Positions 21,225 to 31,819 of a DNA stretch of 64,000 nucleotides are shown one piece after another. Position numbers and translations under genes: made by a program. The first letter of the stretch is position 1, and each line of letters starts with the position of its first letter. The notes under the pieces were generated by a model. The model saw nothing but the letters and a program-made list of their open reading frames with translations, searched no databases and was not told the DNA's origin. Origin of the DNA: Chionoecetes opilio (taxonomy: Eukaryota > Arthropoda > Malacostraca > Decapoda > Majidae); the NCBI GenBank assembly GCA_016584305.1, contig JACEEZ010001812.1, forward strand, positions 124,001-188,000, read 5' to 3'.

Positions 21225-22654
21225 TCATGATCAAGTTAAGCTATGTTATGATCAAGTTATGCAAGGTTATGATCAAGGTATGCAAGGTTACGCCCCATCC
21301 CTGCCTGCCCATCCCTCCCATACCTGAGTTTGTTAGATATTATGCAAGGTTATGATCAAGGTATGCAAGGTTACGCCCCATCCCTGCCTGCCCATCCCTC
21401 CCATCCCTGAGTTTGTTAGATGTTATGCAAGGTTATGATCAAGTTATGCAAGGTTACGCCCCATCCCTGCCTGCCCATCCCTCCCATCCCTGAGTTTGTT
21501 AGATGTTATGCAAGGTTATGATCAAGTTATGCAAGGTTACGCCCCATCCCTGCCTGCCCATCCTCCCATCCCTGAGTTTGTTAGATGTTATGCAAGGTTA
21601 TGATCAAGGTATGCAAGGTTACGCCCCATCCCTGCCTGCCCATCCCTCAGTTTGTTAGATGTTATGCAAGGTTATGATCAAGGTATGCAAGGTTACGCCC
21701 CATCCCTGCCTGCCCATCCCTCCCATCCCTGAGTTTGTTAGATGTTATGCAAGGTTATGATCAAGGTATGCAAGGTTACGCCCCATCCCTGCCTGCCCAT
21801 CCCTCCCATCCCTGAGTTTGTTAGATGTTATGCAAGGTTATGATCAAGGTATGCAAGGTTACGCCCCATCCCTGCCTGCCCATCCCTCCCATCCCTGAGT
21901 TTGTTAGATGTTATGCAAGGTTATGATCAAGTTAAGCAAGGTTACGCCCCATCCCTGCCTGCCCATCCCTCCCATCCCTGAGTTTGTTAGATGTTATGCA
22001 AGGTTATGATCAAGTTATGCAAGGTTATGCCCCATCCCTGCCTGCCCATCCCTCCCATCCCTGAGTTTGTTAGATGTTATGCAAGGTTATGATCAAGGTA
22101 TGCAAGGTTACGCCCCATCCCTCCCATCCCTGAGTTTGTTAGATGTTATGCAAGGTTATGATCAAGTTAAGCAAGGTTACGCCCCATCCCTGCCTGCCCA
22201 TCCCTCCCATCCCTGAGTTTGTTAGATGTTATGCAAGGTTATGATCAAGTTAAGCAAGGTTACGCCCCATCCCTGAGTTTGTTAGATGTTATGCAAGGTT
22301 ATGATCAAGTTATGCAAGGTTACGCCCCATCTCTGCCTGCCCATCCCTCCCATCCCTGAGTTTGTTAGATGTTATGCAAGGTTATGATCAAGGTATGCAA
22401 GGTTACGCCCCATCCCTGCCTGCCCATCCCTCCCATCCCTGAGTTTGTTAGATGTTATGCAAGGTTATGATCAAGTTAAGCAAGGTTACGCCCCATCCCT
22501 GCCTGCCCATCCCTCCCATCCCTGAGTTTGTTAGATGTTATGCAAGGTTATGATCAAGGTATGCAAGGTTACGCCCCATCCCTGCCTGCCCATCCCTCCC
22601 ATCCCTGAGTTTGTTAGATGTTATGCAAGGTTATGATCAAGGTATGCAAGGTTA
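21225..22654 (+). repeat. 83-bp minisatellite, about 17 units
   Basis: The unit contains TTATGCAAGGTTATGATCAA, a second GCAAGGTTACGCCCCATCC half-repeat, CCTGCCTGCCCATCCC and GAGTTTGTTAGAT. The last block occurs 17 times with 83-bp spacing (e.g. 21326, 21409). Units differ at one position set (CAAGGTATGC, CAAGTTATGC, CAAGTTAAGC), and a few are shortened by loss of GCCTGCCCATCCC-type segments (near 22110 and 22270). It ends 434 bp before the MYND exon. Confidence 0.97.
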
Positions 22655-23088
22655 ATCTATCATAACTAAGGGCCATAGGCAAGAAATGTGACCCGTTCTT
22701 TCTTCCTCCTAACTGAAAATACACACGGAATTTATTCAGCTTTCTGGAACTCAAATTTCATCCAGCTCAGGACTATGAGGGGCAACAAAAAATTGAGGAA
22801 AGGAAGATGTTTGAATAACACAAAGAAAGTACAAATTTCCCCATAGAAATATAGATGCTTGGAATGGACTAGAAAAAGAGGTGATAGTGGCAAGGTGTCG
22901 ACTAGCTTAGAGAAAACCTGCATAAATATAGATACAGACAGGACCACAGAAGTGTAGCTCAGGCCCAGTAAATAAATAAATATACACACAAAATACATAT
23001 ATATAAATACAAAATATACAAAATATAAATATACACACACATAAACAAATGTAGTCACTATTATTTACAATGTTTTATTTATTTACAG

Positions 23089-23280
23089 TGTGTAAATTGC
23101 AACCGTGTGAGTGACTTTGAATGCTCCGGCTGCCAGAATCGAGCATACTGCAGCTCTTTCTGCCAGCGTCGGGACTGGCCCAGTCATCAGGGGGACTGTG
23201 GAAGGTCAACCCCCACTCAGGAGGATTCACTGAATAATGTGTCACAGACTCCAGGATACATTTTCATGCTTTCTGACTGA
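23089..23280 (+). CDS. DEAF1-like: MYND zinc finger, last exon of DEAF1-like gene
   Basis: After the acceptor TTTATTTACAG the exon reads CVNCNRVSDFECSGCQNRAY, CSSFCQRRDWPSHQGDCG, then RSTPTQEDSLNNVSQTPGYI and a short hydrophobic end before TGA. The first 37 residues are a complete MYND finger: CxxC, CxxC, CxxxC and HxxxC, eight zinc ligands. MYND fingers bind proline-rich cofactor peptides. The CVNC start, EC-GC pair and YCS-FCQR-DW-HQ pattern are closest to DEAF1, a SAND-domain transcription factor, and next to MTG/ETO (nervy). The SAND domain is not in this window. The exon is separated from its predecessor by 6 kb of intron holding a minisatellite and transposons. Confidence 0.85.
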   Translation, partial: CVNCNRVSDFECSGCQNRAYCSSFCQRRDWPSHQGDCGRSTPTQEDSLNNVSQTPGYIFMLSD

Positions 23281-23286
23281 AATATA

Positions 23287-23292
23287 AATAAA
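23287..23292 (+). promoter_or_regulatory. AATAAA polyadenylation signal
   Basis: Canonical AATAAA seven bases after the MYND gene stop codon. The very short distance would give a minimal 3' UTR; a later signal may be used instead. Confidence 0.45.
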
Positions 23293-24121
<829 letters not shown>

Positions 24122-24189
24122 TAGAGGCAATACTTTCTCCATGAGGGAATCGAGATCTTATAATGAAGATATAAACCAGCGCGGGTAGA

Positions 24190-24862
24190 AACATCTTGAT
24201 TGTTTATTTGGAACGTTTCGGCTATACATAAGCCATCATCAGCCTAAAATCGGATACAAAATTTTGTTAAAAATGAAAATATACAAATTATAAAATTATT
24301 TGCGTATTTAAAATGCCTAACCTAAAATAAAATAAAATAAGAATAAAAAATATAAAACAGTAATAAAAATACTACACCTACCAATCAACATCGCAGTGGA
24401 GTGTGGGATTCCCACATGGTCTAAAAGCACACGAGCGGGGTTGAGGTGCCCTGTGCGCAGAGGGACGGTTTGTGGTGGTGGGTGAGGAGGCTCTCACATA
24501 TCCATCGGGTGGAGTCGTGGGAGCTTGTGTGTAAAATATTAAAGTCTTGGTTTGTTATTGGGTGGCCTGAGGCTTCGGAATGATCCCGAATGGCTGAAAA
24601 GGGTGGTTTGGACACGGGTTTGCCAGTCCTGTGAGACAGTCCCCGATGCTCCGCGATCCTAGTGGTGAGGTGGCGTTTGGTCTGCCCAATATAAGCAGCG
24701 TTACAGCTACTGCACTTAAATTGGTACACCACTGAGGAACGCAGGGCATCAGGGATTCTCTCCTTGAGTTTAAAACAGTGTGATAACGTATAAGGGGGCT
24801 TGAATACTACTCTAAGCGAGACTTGTGGATAACATTGCCGAAGCAGGAGTTGAGCTTTGTTT
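24190..24862 (-). mobile_element. Penelope-like element copy 1, 5'-truncated
   Basis: Minus-strand element whose 3' region includes AACGTTTCGGCTATACATAA and GCCATCATCAGCCTAAAAT, the terminal motif type also seen in copy 2. Its coding part is a GIY-YIG endonuclease domain (24421-24927 frame). The 5' end passes into a perfect inverted repeat with the downstream sequence (24800-24950). Penelope-like elements often show inverted or tandem partial copies. Confidence 0.85.
24421..24862 (-). pseudogene. GIY-YIG endonuclease domain of Penelope-like element
   Basis: Minus frame reads RSSVVYQFKCSSCNAAYIGQ, TKRHLTTRIAEHRG, then SAIRDHSEASGHPITNQDFN and a WICESLLTHHHKPSL end. VYQFKC and AAYIGQT form the GIY-YIG core strands, and the R in TRIAEH is the expected catalytic arginine. 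In Penelope-like elements this C-terminal domain nicks target DNA. The RT core is absent, so this copy is dead. The open frame extends to 24927 only because it reads into the inverted repeat. Confidence 0.85.
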
Positions 24863-24950
24863 CGGATGGAAAAAGATTTGTTACCTGAAACAAAGCTCAA
24901 CTCCTGCTTCGGCAATGTTATCCACAAGTCTCGCTTAGAGTAGTATTCAA
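24800..24950. repeat. Perfect 63-bp inverted repeat with 25-nt loop
   Basis: The left arm 24800-24862 (TTGAATACTACTCTAAGCGA...) is the exact reverse complement of 24888-24950. The arm is coding sequence of the Penelope-like element, so the right arm is a backward duplicate of its own 5' edge. It also marks the junction with truncated transposon B copy 2. Confidence 0.95.
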
Positions 24951-25067
24951 TAGCGCGTAGCGTGAAACTCGCGGATCGCGAAACTCGGGTATTAAAAACA
25001 CTGTAAAAATGCTTATTTAGTCCGCTTTTTTTTTTTGGTGTGTGTGTGTATGTGTGTGTGTCTACAG

Positions 25068-25132
25068 CGCCGTTAGGCAGTGACCTCCAGGGGTGGGATG
25101 GTAGGCCCTGGAGGTTAACTTGAGGGCTGTGT
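25068..25132 (-). mobile_element. tRNA-derived SINE 3' fragment
   Basis: Minus-strand match to the SINE 3' end: CCTACCATCCCACCCCTGGA, CACTGCCTAACGGCGCTG. Confidence 0.75.
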
Positions 25133-25185
25133 ACCTACCGTATTTTACAGCTTATAAGACTCACTTTTTCCCCAAAAAAATATCC

Positions 25186-25310
25186 TGAAAATGCCCCAAG
25201 CCCCTGTCCACCCAGCAGTGAATGGGTACTGGGTGTTAGCCTAGGGTTTGTGACCCGCCTCCCGGGGTGGTGGCTTCGGCCAACACTACGTAGAGAAGAG
25301 GAGGGAGGAG
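25186..25310 (-). mobile_element. tRNA-Val-type SINE fragment
   Basis: Contains CACCCAGCAGTGAATGGGTA, CTGGGTGTTAGCC, TTTGTGACCCGCCTCCCGGG and GTGGTGGCTTCGGCC. These blocks are in the body of the SINE at 50926-51185. It reads in plus orientation here relative to that copy with local breaks, so the strand is uncertain. Confidence 0.6.
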
Positions 25311-25738
25311 CGGAGCTTGAGATTGAGCTCGAGTTGGGAGTCACCCAGCGGATGCTGTTTTGGTCTGAGTGAGTGAGCTTGACACATATCTTGTCAGCTG
25401 ATGGTTGTGTGACAGTGTTATACGGCAATAACACTGTCACAATGCCTTCCTCTCTTCTCTCCTGTCTCCTCCAGTACCTCCAGAAACCACAGTACCACAC
25501 ACGTCATGGTTAATCACTTATAAAGGAGTATTTTGTGGTAAATAGTAAGGAACGGCGGGGGTGTAAGGTAAGGTGCTACTTATTTTGAGGTGTTACCTAT
25601 CTTATGCGACACCGGCTGCTCCTGTAGAGAAAAACACAAACAAATGGAAAAAACCAAAGCAAAACTACAAGCTATACTAAGCCTATTATAATACTATACT
25701 AAGCAGGAAGGTAGGAAGACGTGTCCCGTACGTCTCTT

Positions 25739-26178
25739 ATGGGAGGCGGTAGCAGAGTGGTTAGGGTCAAGATATATGTCAAGCTCGAGCACGAGCTTGA
25801 CAGACGACCTACAAAGTGATACTAAGCAGAAAGGGTCACAAGAAGAAGAAGTCTCCGAGTGGCATTCTCGGTGATCCGAGTTCGATCTTTGATGAGGGCT
25901 GTAAAATCCACTTAAAATCTTTCTCTGCACCGTTGAGTGGCCTAAGAACACCCACACACTGCCCATTAACTCTACCTTCGATTGTGAGTGCATCGGAGGA
26001 CACAGGGGGCGGCATGAGCCTCTAATCACAGGCGTCACTATAGAAATTCTGTCTGCGCCACCACAGGCGAGGGCCAACCATCACAGCCCTCAAGTTAACC
26101 TCCAGGGCCTACCATCCCACTCCTGGAGGTCACTGCCTAACGGCGCTGTAGGCACAAACACACACACAAAAAAAAAAA
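25739..26178 (+). mobile_element. tRNA-derived SINE with internal insertion
   Basis: Head GGGAGGCGGTAGCAGAGTGG (A box), then about 90 bp of unrelated sequence, then GGCATTCTCGGTGATCCGAG, B box GAGTTCGATC, the full body and the CTGTAGGCACAAACACAC end with an A-run. The insertion splits the anticodon-arm region. Confidence 0.8.
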
Positions 26179-26289
26179 AAACGCGAAACTCGGGGATATA
26201 ATGCGCGAAAGTCGGGATGATAAGAATTTAGGACTCAGCGCGAAACTCGAGGATCGCGAAACTCGCATAGCGTGAAACTCGGGAGGGTA

Positions 26290-26291
<2 letters not shown>

Positions 26292-26353
<62 letters not shown>
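26292..26353. repeat. (TA)n microsatellite at Penelope 3' end
   Basis: About 30 TA units between the right end of transposon B copy 2 and the 3' end of Penelope-like copy 2. Confidence 0.95.
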
Positions 26354-26357
<4 letters not shown>

Positions 26358-29195
26358 ACATTTCAAGGTGGCAAAGACACTCGTCATTCTTGGGGTTGTT
26401 TATGTCTGTGCAACGTTTCGCCAATGGCACTTGGCATCATCAGGCTAAAATAGTTTATAAATTAATATACTCAAAAACTGCTAAAAGCGAACATCTAAAA
26501 GAATTTTTTAAAGCAATAAAATAATCCTATATTATCTAAAAAATAAAAACACAATATATACTTAACAGACCTTGGTGTGTCTGTTGTCTAGGTTGGCAGA
26601 GGACTGAATGAACAATAGTTTTACAGGTAGCATTTCAGTTCGTATGTGGCAATCAAAACGAGAGTCGGACGATCGAAACAATGTGATAATCATTTGAGTA
26701 AATGTAATTGGAGTGAAGTGACTTGGTTATTAAGATCAGGGGACAAGTGCTTGATGTGTATGGATTCTAATAATTTAGTGTCACTAGAGAAGTTTGCCTT
26801 TGATAGGATTCTAAAGTCATTCATAGAGAAAGGGTGATCAAGATCATGGGAGTGTGAGCGAATGGCAGATTGCGAAGGAGAAGAGATAGGTCGACCAGTA
26901 CGTGCAGAGATACCTTTATGTTCAGAGAACCTAAGGGTTAAATTCCTTGACGTTTCGCTGATGTATCGAGCGTTACAACTCGAACATTTGAATTCATAAA
27001 TGATATTAGAGATAAGAGTTTTAGGTGTAGGGTCTTTATATTTGAAATTTGTTCTTAAAGTAAATGGATTAGTAAAAATCAATTAAAATTTTGAGTTAGG
27101 AAGGTGTAACTTAAGTAAATCATTGAGTTTTTTACGAATGATATAACTGAGATGGCCATAAAATGGAAGTTTAATATAGTGTGTGTCTAATGTAGGTTCG
27201 GGTTGGTTTGACTTAGGGTTGAACTTTTCATCTAAGAAATTTGAGATAGTTTTTTCCATCAATTTGAGGGGGTAGCCATTATTTTGGAAAAAATTAGTAA
27301 GGAATTTCATTTCATTATCGAAGGCAAACCAATTGGAAGAGAAACTATAGCATCTGTGTAGTAAGGTCTTAATAGTATTGATTTTAAAAAGGTTAGGGAT
27401 GAATGACAGATACTGTGTTCCTAAGCCTGTGAAAGTAGGTTTTCTGTAGACTGAGGTGGTAAAATAATTATTTTTACGGGTAACTAGGATATCTAAAAAT
27501 GGTAGTGATAATTGGTTTTCAACTTCATATGTGAACTTAATATCTGGGTGCTGAGAGTTAAGGTAGTTCAGAAATAAGGGTATTTTTAAAAAGTAAAAAA
27601 ATGTCGTCTACATAGCGTTTATAATAAAAAGGTTTAATAAGCTTAGGACAGTCAGACAGCCAAATTTGTTCATGGTGACATAAAAAGGCATTAGCAAATG
27701 AAGGACCTAGACATGACCCCATGGAAACCCCATCAGTTTGGACATCAAGTTTCAGACAAGTTTTTTGTTAAATATGAATGGAGAGTCTTTTATAGCTAAA
27801 GTTAATAAATCAGAGAATTGTTTTTTTGTGTAGTTAAGAAAAGTGGTAACATTATGAAATAAATTATTAGTGATTATTTCAATAGTCTGATCTAATGGAA
27901 TATTTGTGAATAGTGATTGGATGTCAAAACTAGCCATTACCGCATTGTTTATGTTAATTGTTTTTAATTCATGTGCAAAATCAAAAGAGTTCTTAATTGT
28001 GTATTCATTACTAGTTAGCGGGTCAATTATCGGGACAAAGTATTTAGCTAGGTTATAGTTAAAGGTGCCTATAGTACTAAGAATAGGACGTAAGGGGTTA
28101 CCTATTTTATGAGTTTTTGGTAATCCATAGGGGATGCCAGGAGAGGAGCCACTAGGAAATATATAATTGAAAAAGTCTTTAGTAATAACTTTTAATTTAA
28201 GTAATGTTCTAAGGTGACGGATAAGTCTGTCCTCCATTTTAGTGATGAAAGAAAATGTATTGTCAGCGAGGACTTTAAATTTATTTTTATCACCAAGGAT
28301 GGATTCAGCTTTGTTAATATACTCAGTTTTATCTAAAATTACTGTTCCGCGTCCTTTATCGGGTCTAGTGATTAAGATAGTATCATCAGATTTAAGGTCA
28401 TTTAAGGCATCAAACTGAATTTGTGGGAGTTTTGGGAACGAATGTTTGAATGAATTAAATTCGCGATATGATGTTATAGTATGGTATAATGAGCAATAGT
28501 AGAGATGCCTTGAACTAAGTTATCCCACTCCGTAATACATGTTTTTTTAGCTTTGTATTTAAGTGTATGAATAAGTTTCTCAAATGTAAAGTAATGATTG
28601 ACGTAGTTAATATTAAATTTTGGTAAGGCAAAAGGTAATCCGAGTGCGAGTAAATTTTTTTCAGCAGGAGTTAACGAACGGTTAGAAAGATTAATTACGA
28701 CTTTATCCTTATTGACAGAGTGTTCCAGAGGAATGCCTAGAGAGCACAGTTTTTTCCTATGACAAGCTTTAGCTGTTTTGAATTTAGAGTCATTACTACG
28801 TACTAATCTATTAAAAAGACAATTAAAATCAAGCCATGACAAGGTGTTTTTCAGATCAGATTTAGTTTGATTAAAGTCCTCTGTGTGATTTTTAAGTAGC
28901 CTGTTTTTCTCTTTTAATTCTAAGTTTAGTAATTGAAGTTGAAATGACTTATATGTAGATGTATTGTTTAGCATGGGTTTATATAATTTAAATTGATTTA
29001 ACATCTTCAAAGGTATTTCTAACTAGTCTAACACCTTTCAGTTTCAAAGTTTCAGCTGTAGATCTAAGTCTTTTTACAGTTAAATTTATACCGATGTCAT
29101 TAACTACAGCAGCTACCCTACATTGATAATTTCTCAATTGGACTAGTGGTCGAACAATGTCAAAACTTTGAGCTTCTTTATTGGCCAGAATACCC
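26354..29195 (-). mobile_element. Penelope-like element copy 2, near full length
   Basis: About 2.84 kb on the minus strand. Order 5' to 3': N-terminal coding (29190-28474), RT fingers/palm (28237-27752), YVDD catalytic motif (27614-27603), thumb region (27310-27083), GIY-YIG (27082-26690), then the 3' terminal region with CAACGTTTCGCCAATGGCAC, TTGGCATCATCAGG and a (TA)n flank. Its 5' edge lies inside the integrase gene of a Gypsy element, so it inserted there or arose by recombination there. Frameshifts in every section make it inactive. Confidence 0.9.
26690..29190 (-). pseudogene. Penelope-like reverse transcriptase with GIY-YIG domain
   Basis: Single ancestral polyprotein now in at least five frames. 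Visible blocks: NRLLKNHTEDFNQTKSDLKN (N-terminal helix region); PSGSSPGIPYGLPKTHKIGN and RPILSTIGTFNYNLAKYFVP (RT motifs typical of the family); MASFDIQSLFTNIPLDQTIE (motif A with the first catalytic Asp); RYVDDIF (motif C); YGHLSYIIRKKLNDLLKLHL; and the endonuclease NIIYEFKCSSCNARYISETS, RNLTLRFSEHKG. Penelope RTs are related to telomerase RT and use the GIY-YIG domain for target cleavage. The YISE replaces YIGQ in the nuclease core, another sign of decay. Confidence 0.88.
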
Positions 29196-30275
29196 AACCC
29201 GACAGGAAATGAGCAGCCGTACATTCCGAGATACTGTCAGGCATGGGAATAGCGGCGCCCCAACGGTCACCCTGTCCACACACGTCAGCAGGTAACGGTG
29301 ACCTCGGGAGGCCGGCAAAGGACCCACCAGGTCTACATGGACGGTATGAAATCTCTCGGTGGGCGTGGGGAAGGTGTGGAGAGGGGCTCGTGTGTGTCAT
29401 CCCTTTGCAGTTTGACAGGCAAGACAGGCACGAGTCCATTCCTTAATGTCACGTCTCATCCCAGGCCATACTGCTCGCTTGCTAATGACGCGATGGGTAC
29501 CGAGGATGGTTCAGGGAGTGGTAGTGATTGAACACTGACCTGCGGTGTTGACGGGTGATGAATGGGCGTGCGTGGCCACAAGATACGTCACACTAAAGTT
29601 TGGCCGCGGAGTCGGGGACGTCATGCAGGACCAGGTGGAGCGCTGTGGGCCCCTCAATCAGGACTTGCAACTCAGGGTCTCCCTCCTGTGTCACCGCCAG
29701 AGCCACTTAATCGAGCGGCGCAGGCATCGTGACCGCGGACATCATCCGGGGGGTTGTATCACAGTGGGAGAGATCGTCAGCCACGGTATTGTCCTGCCCC
29801 GGGATATGACGGATGTCTGTGGTAAACTCGGATATATAAGTCAGCTGTCTGGAGACCCGGGGGGTGAAACTTTCGCCAGATTGCACCATAGCGTGTGTTA
29901 ATGGCTTGTGATCTGTCAATACTTGAAACTCCCTGCCCTCCAGAAAGTGGCGGAAGTGTCTCACGGCCTCATACACCGCCAACAGCTCCCTATCGAAGGC
30001 GCTGTAGAGGCGTTGGGAAGGCTCCAAACGCTTGCTGAAGAAAGCGATAGGGCGAAGCTCGTCCTCCACCTTCTGCTGGAGGACAGCGCCCATCGCTTCT
30101 GCAGAGGCGTCTGTAGTAAGGACGGTGGGGGCATTGGGGACTGGGTAGGCGAGGAGCGTTGTGGAAGCGATTTGTTGCTTGATGCTGTTGAACGCTCCCT
30201 CGGCTTCATCAGTCCACTGCAGGGGCTTCGGTGAGTTTTTCTTTACCCCCTTCAGGTCACTCCGGGGTCACCAAT
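29196..30275 (-). pseudogene. Ty3/Gypsy-like pol remnant: RNase H and integrase
   Basis: Minus strand after the PBS runs directly into SPKPLQWTDEAEGAFNSIKQ, then VLTTDASAEAMGAVLQQ, RPIAFFSKRLEPSQRLYSAF, DRELLAVYEAVRHFRHFLEG, VLTDHKPLTHAM and IRHIPGQDNTVADDLSH. These are the Gypsy RNase H blocks with TDAS, RELLA and TDHKPL acidic residues. Next come integrase pieces: CLSCLSNCKGMTHTS-like zinc-binding tail (29439-29390) and, in a shifted frame, WGAAIPMPD and ECTAAHFLSGWVF (about 29260-29196). Gag, protease and most of RT are missing. Frameshifts around 29700 and 29450. Truncated by Penelope-like copy 2. Confidence 0.85.
30255..30275 (-). other. Primer-binding-site region of Gypsy element
   Basis: Immediately inside the LTR the minus strand reads ATTGGTGACCCCGGAGTGAC. 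The TGGTGACCCCGA-type sequence is the usual tRNA primer-binding region of many arthropod Gypsy elements. It fixes the orientation and shows that the adjacent LTR is the 5' one. Confidence 0.65.
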
Positions 30276-30605
30276 TGTAGTATATTCTTTAGCTAGACAC
30301 TGGATAAACCAAACACTAAGTTCGCACACAAGTTTATTACGGCGGAAATATGTATATGTACAGCGGAGGAAGGCCACGAGCATCACAGAGCGGAGGCGTG
30401 GTGTGCTCGTTGTGGTGGTAAGTGGAAGACTGCTGGTTCACGGTCGCGAAGGCCGGAGATGCGAGGAGATGCGAGGAGGTGCGGGGGAATTTGGGTCACT
30501 CAGTCAGGTCGCCCAGTCAGATCGCTCCTCAGCCACACCTGGGCCAGGCGTGACCTTTAGGGTAATCAAGCAGCTGTCAAGGAGCCCAACAGTAGGGTCA
30601 CTACA
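30276..30605 (-). mobile_element. 5' LTR of Gypsy element (330 bp)
   Basis: Minus strand begins TGTAGTGACCC and ends ATACTACA, giving the TG...CA termini with a TGTAGT/ACTACA inverted repeat. A polyadenylation signal lies in CGTAATAAACTTGTG near the 3' end. A PBS follows directly. The 3' LTR was not found in the window. Confidence 0.75.
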
Positions 30606-30815
30606 GCACATTAGGATCACCATTATAAGTTAGTGGCAAAACAAACACTCTAAACTTATATGAGCGCGAGAATTTTCAAAGATAAGTTAATTAAGATTGT
30701 CTATGGTATGGTTTTGAACAAAGTGAAAGAAGTGAACTATCTTATACTAGATTTTATAGAATATGATGACACCATAATATGACTAGACTAAGCTTGTTTC
30801 TCGTTGTTCCCTCAG
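30606..30815. other. Intergenic or intronic spacer
   Basis: AT-rich flank between the Gypsy LTR and the exon at 30816. No feature is supported. Confidence 0.4.
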
Positions 30816-30992
30816 TTCAATCTCCTCTGGTCTCCCTCTGCCTGATTTTCATGTTGTTGAATATGTTGTGAAGAGAATTGATTTCCAAAATTTTGCACAA
30901 CTTCAATGGTCTGTCAAGCCTTGTTTCTACATGAAGAACATGAACACTGTGTTTGTGCTGACCAATCTACCGTCCCATCACACTGCTGTCTT
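30816..30992 (+). CDS. Internal exon of an unrecognised gene
   Basis: 177 bases between a strong acceptor (TTTCTCGTTGTTCCCTCAG) and a consensus donor (CTT|GTAAGT). The first base completes a split codon, 58 full codons follow and two bases carry over, so the exon is phase-symmetric (skippable without frameshift). Peptide: SISSGLPLPDFHVVEYVVKR, IDFQNFAQLQWSVKPCFYMK, NMNTVFVLTNLPSHHTAVL. Mixed beta/alpha composition, no low complexity. I do not recognise the family. No partner exon with matching phase was identified, so the gene cannot be delimited. Confidence 0.5.
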
Positions 30993-31819
30993 GTAAGTTG
31001 TAACCTTTGGAATGACATGTATATAATGACATAAAGGAAGAGTGTAGACATTGTAAGTTTTGTTAGGTTTTCATAGCAATTAACATAGCAGAGTAAATAG
31101 CTAGCAATAAACAATCTAATTATAATTATTTCATCACCAAGCTAATCCTTTTAGTTCTCCCATCCTAGTCATTGCAGCAAACATGGGGATGTAATAAAAG
31201 TATAGCAGCGTGATACAGGAAAAGTACAGTAACATTTTTTAAATCATGTAAATAGTGTATTCTCTTGTATGAACTGGCATAGTTAGGCCTACATTTATTA
31301 AGACACAACAAAGGACAAGAGGAAAATCTCAAAAATCTAAGTTGTAAGTCCAATTAGTTGGGAGCTGGGATACAGCAGTTATTTCAACATATGGTAGTCT
31401 TCTGCTTCTAAAGTTCTTCTTCTAAAATTATTTTGTGTTTCATGATGTTTCAAGACTCAAGGCTAAAAATGTTTGAAGGCCAAGATTCACTAAGATTATT
31501 CGGTAAATCTACCGCAGCAACTCGAGAAAGGCAGGTTTCTCATATGACTTTATGGGCCTGAATGACTTGAATGGTTGGGGCTGATGTGGTGGTATAGAAG
31601 ATCTGGCAGTATGGTTGGTCATGCGCATGTGCAGAACTCAGTGTTTGTAAACAAAAACAAGATGCGGGGTGTTACTCGAACCAAATCATGCTCTAGGGGG
31701 GTATGTAATGTTATTTCATGTTATGTTGTGTTAGGTTAGGTTAGATTAGATTAAACAAGCAGAGTTCTGCACATGCGCAGTAGTTTGGAAATTAAACATT
31801 TGTGCATATGTGACAAAAG
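30993..31819. other. No gene recognised
   Basis: AT-rich. Contains a short TTAGGTTAGGTTAGATTAGA run (about 31731-31753) too short to call telomeric. Otherwise nothing is supported. Confidence 0.4.

Larger units (their letters stand above)
24951..26292 (+). mobile_element. Family B transposon copy 2, left TIR lost
   Basis: The right end (GCGAAACTCG repeats, then the inverse of CACTACCCTCCCGAGTTTC, then TA) matches copy 1. The left part lacks the terminal 20-odd bases, replaced by the Penelope hairpin, but keeps TGTAAAAATGCTTATTTAGT and TATTTTACAGCTTATAAGAC. It is loaded with nested SINEs (25068-25132 minus, 25186-25310 minus, 25739-26178 plus). Confidence 0.75.

Noticed and set aside
21225..22654. 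CRISPR-like direct repeats
   Set aside because: Units are contiguous 83-bp tandem copies without unique spacers, in eukaryotic intronic DNA. The same reasoning excludes the 39-bp array at 1-287.
31726..31760. Interstitial arthropod telomere repeats (TTAGG)
   Set aside because: Only two or three adjacent units with drift. The TAGGT run at 47770-47850 is also irregular and sits in a MITE loop.
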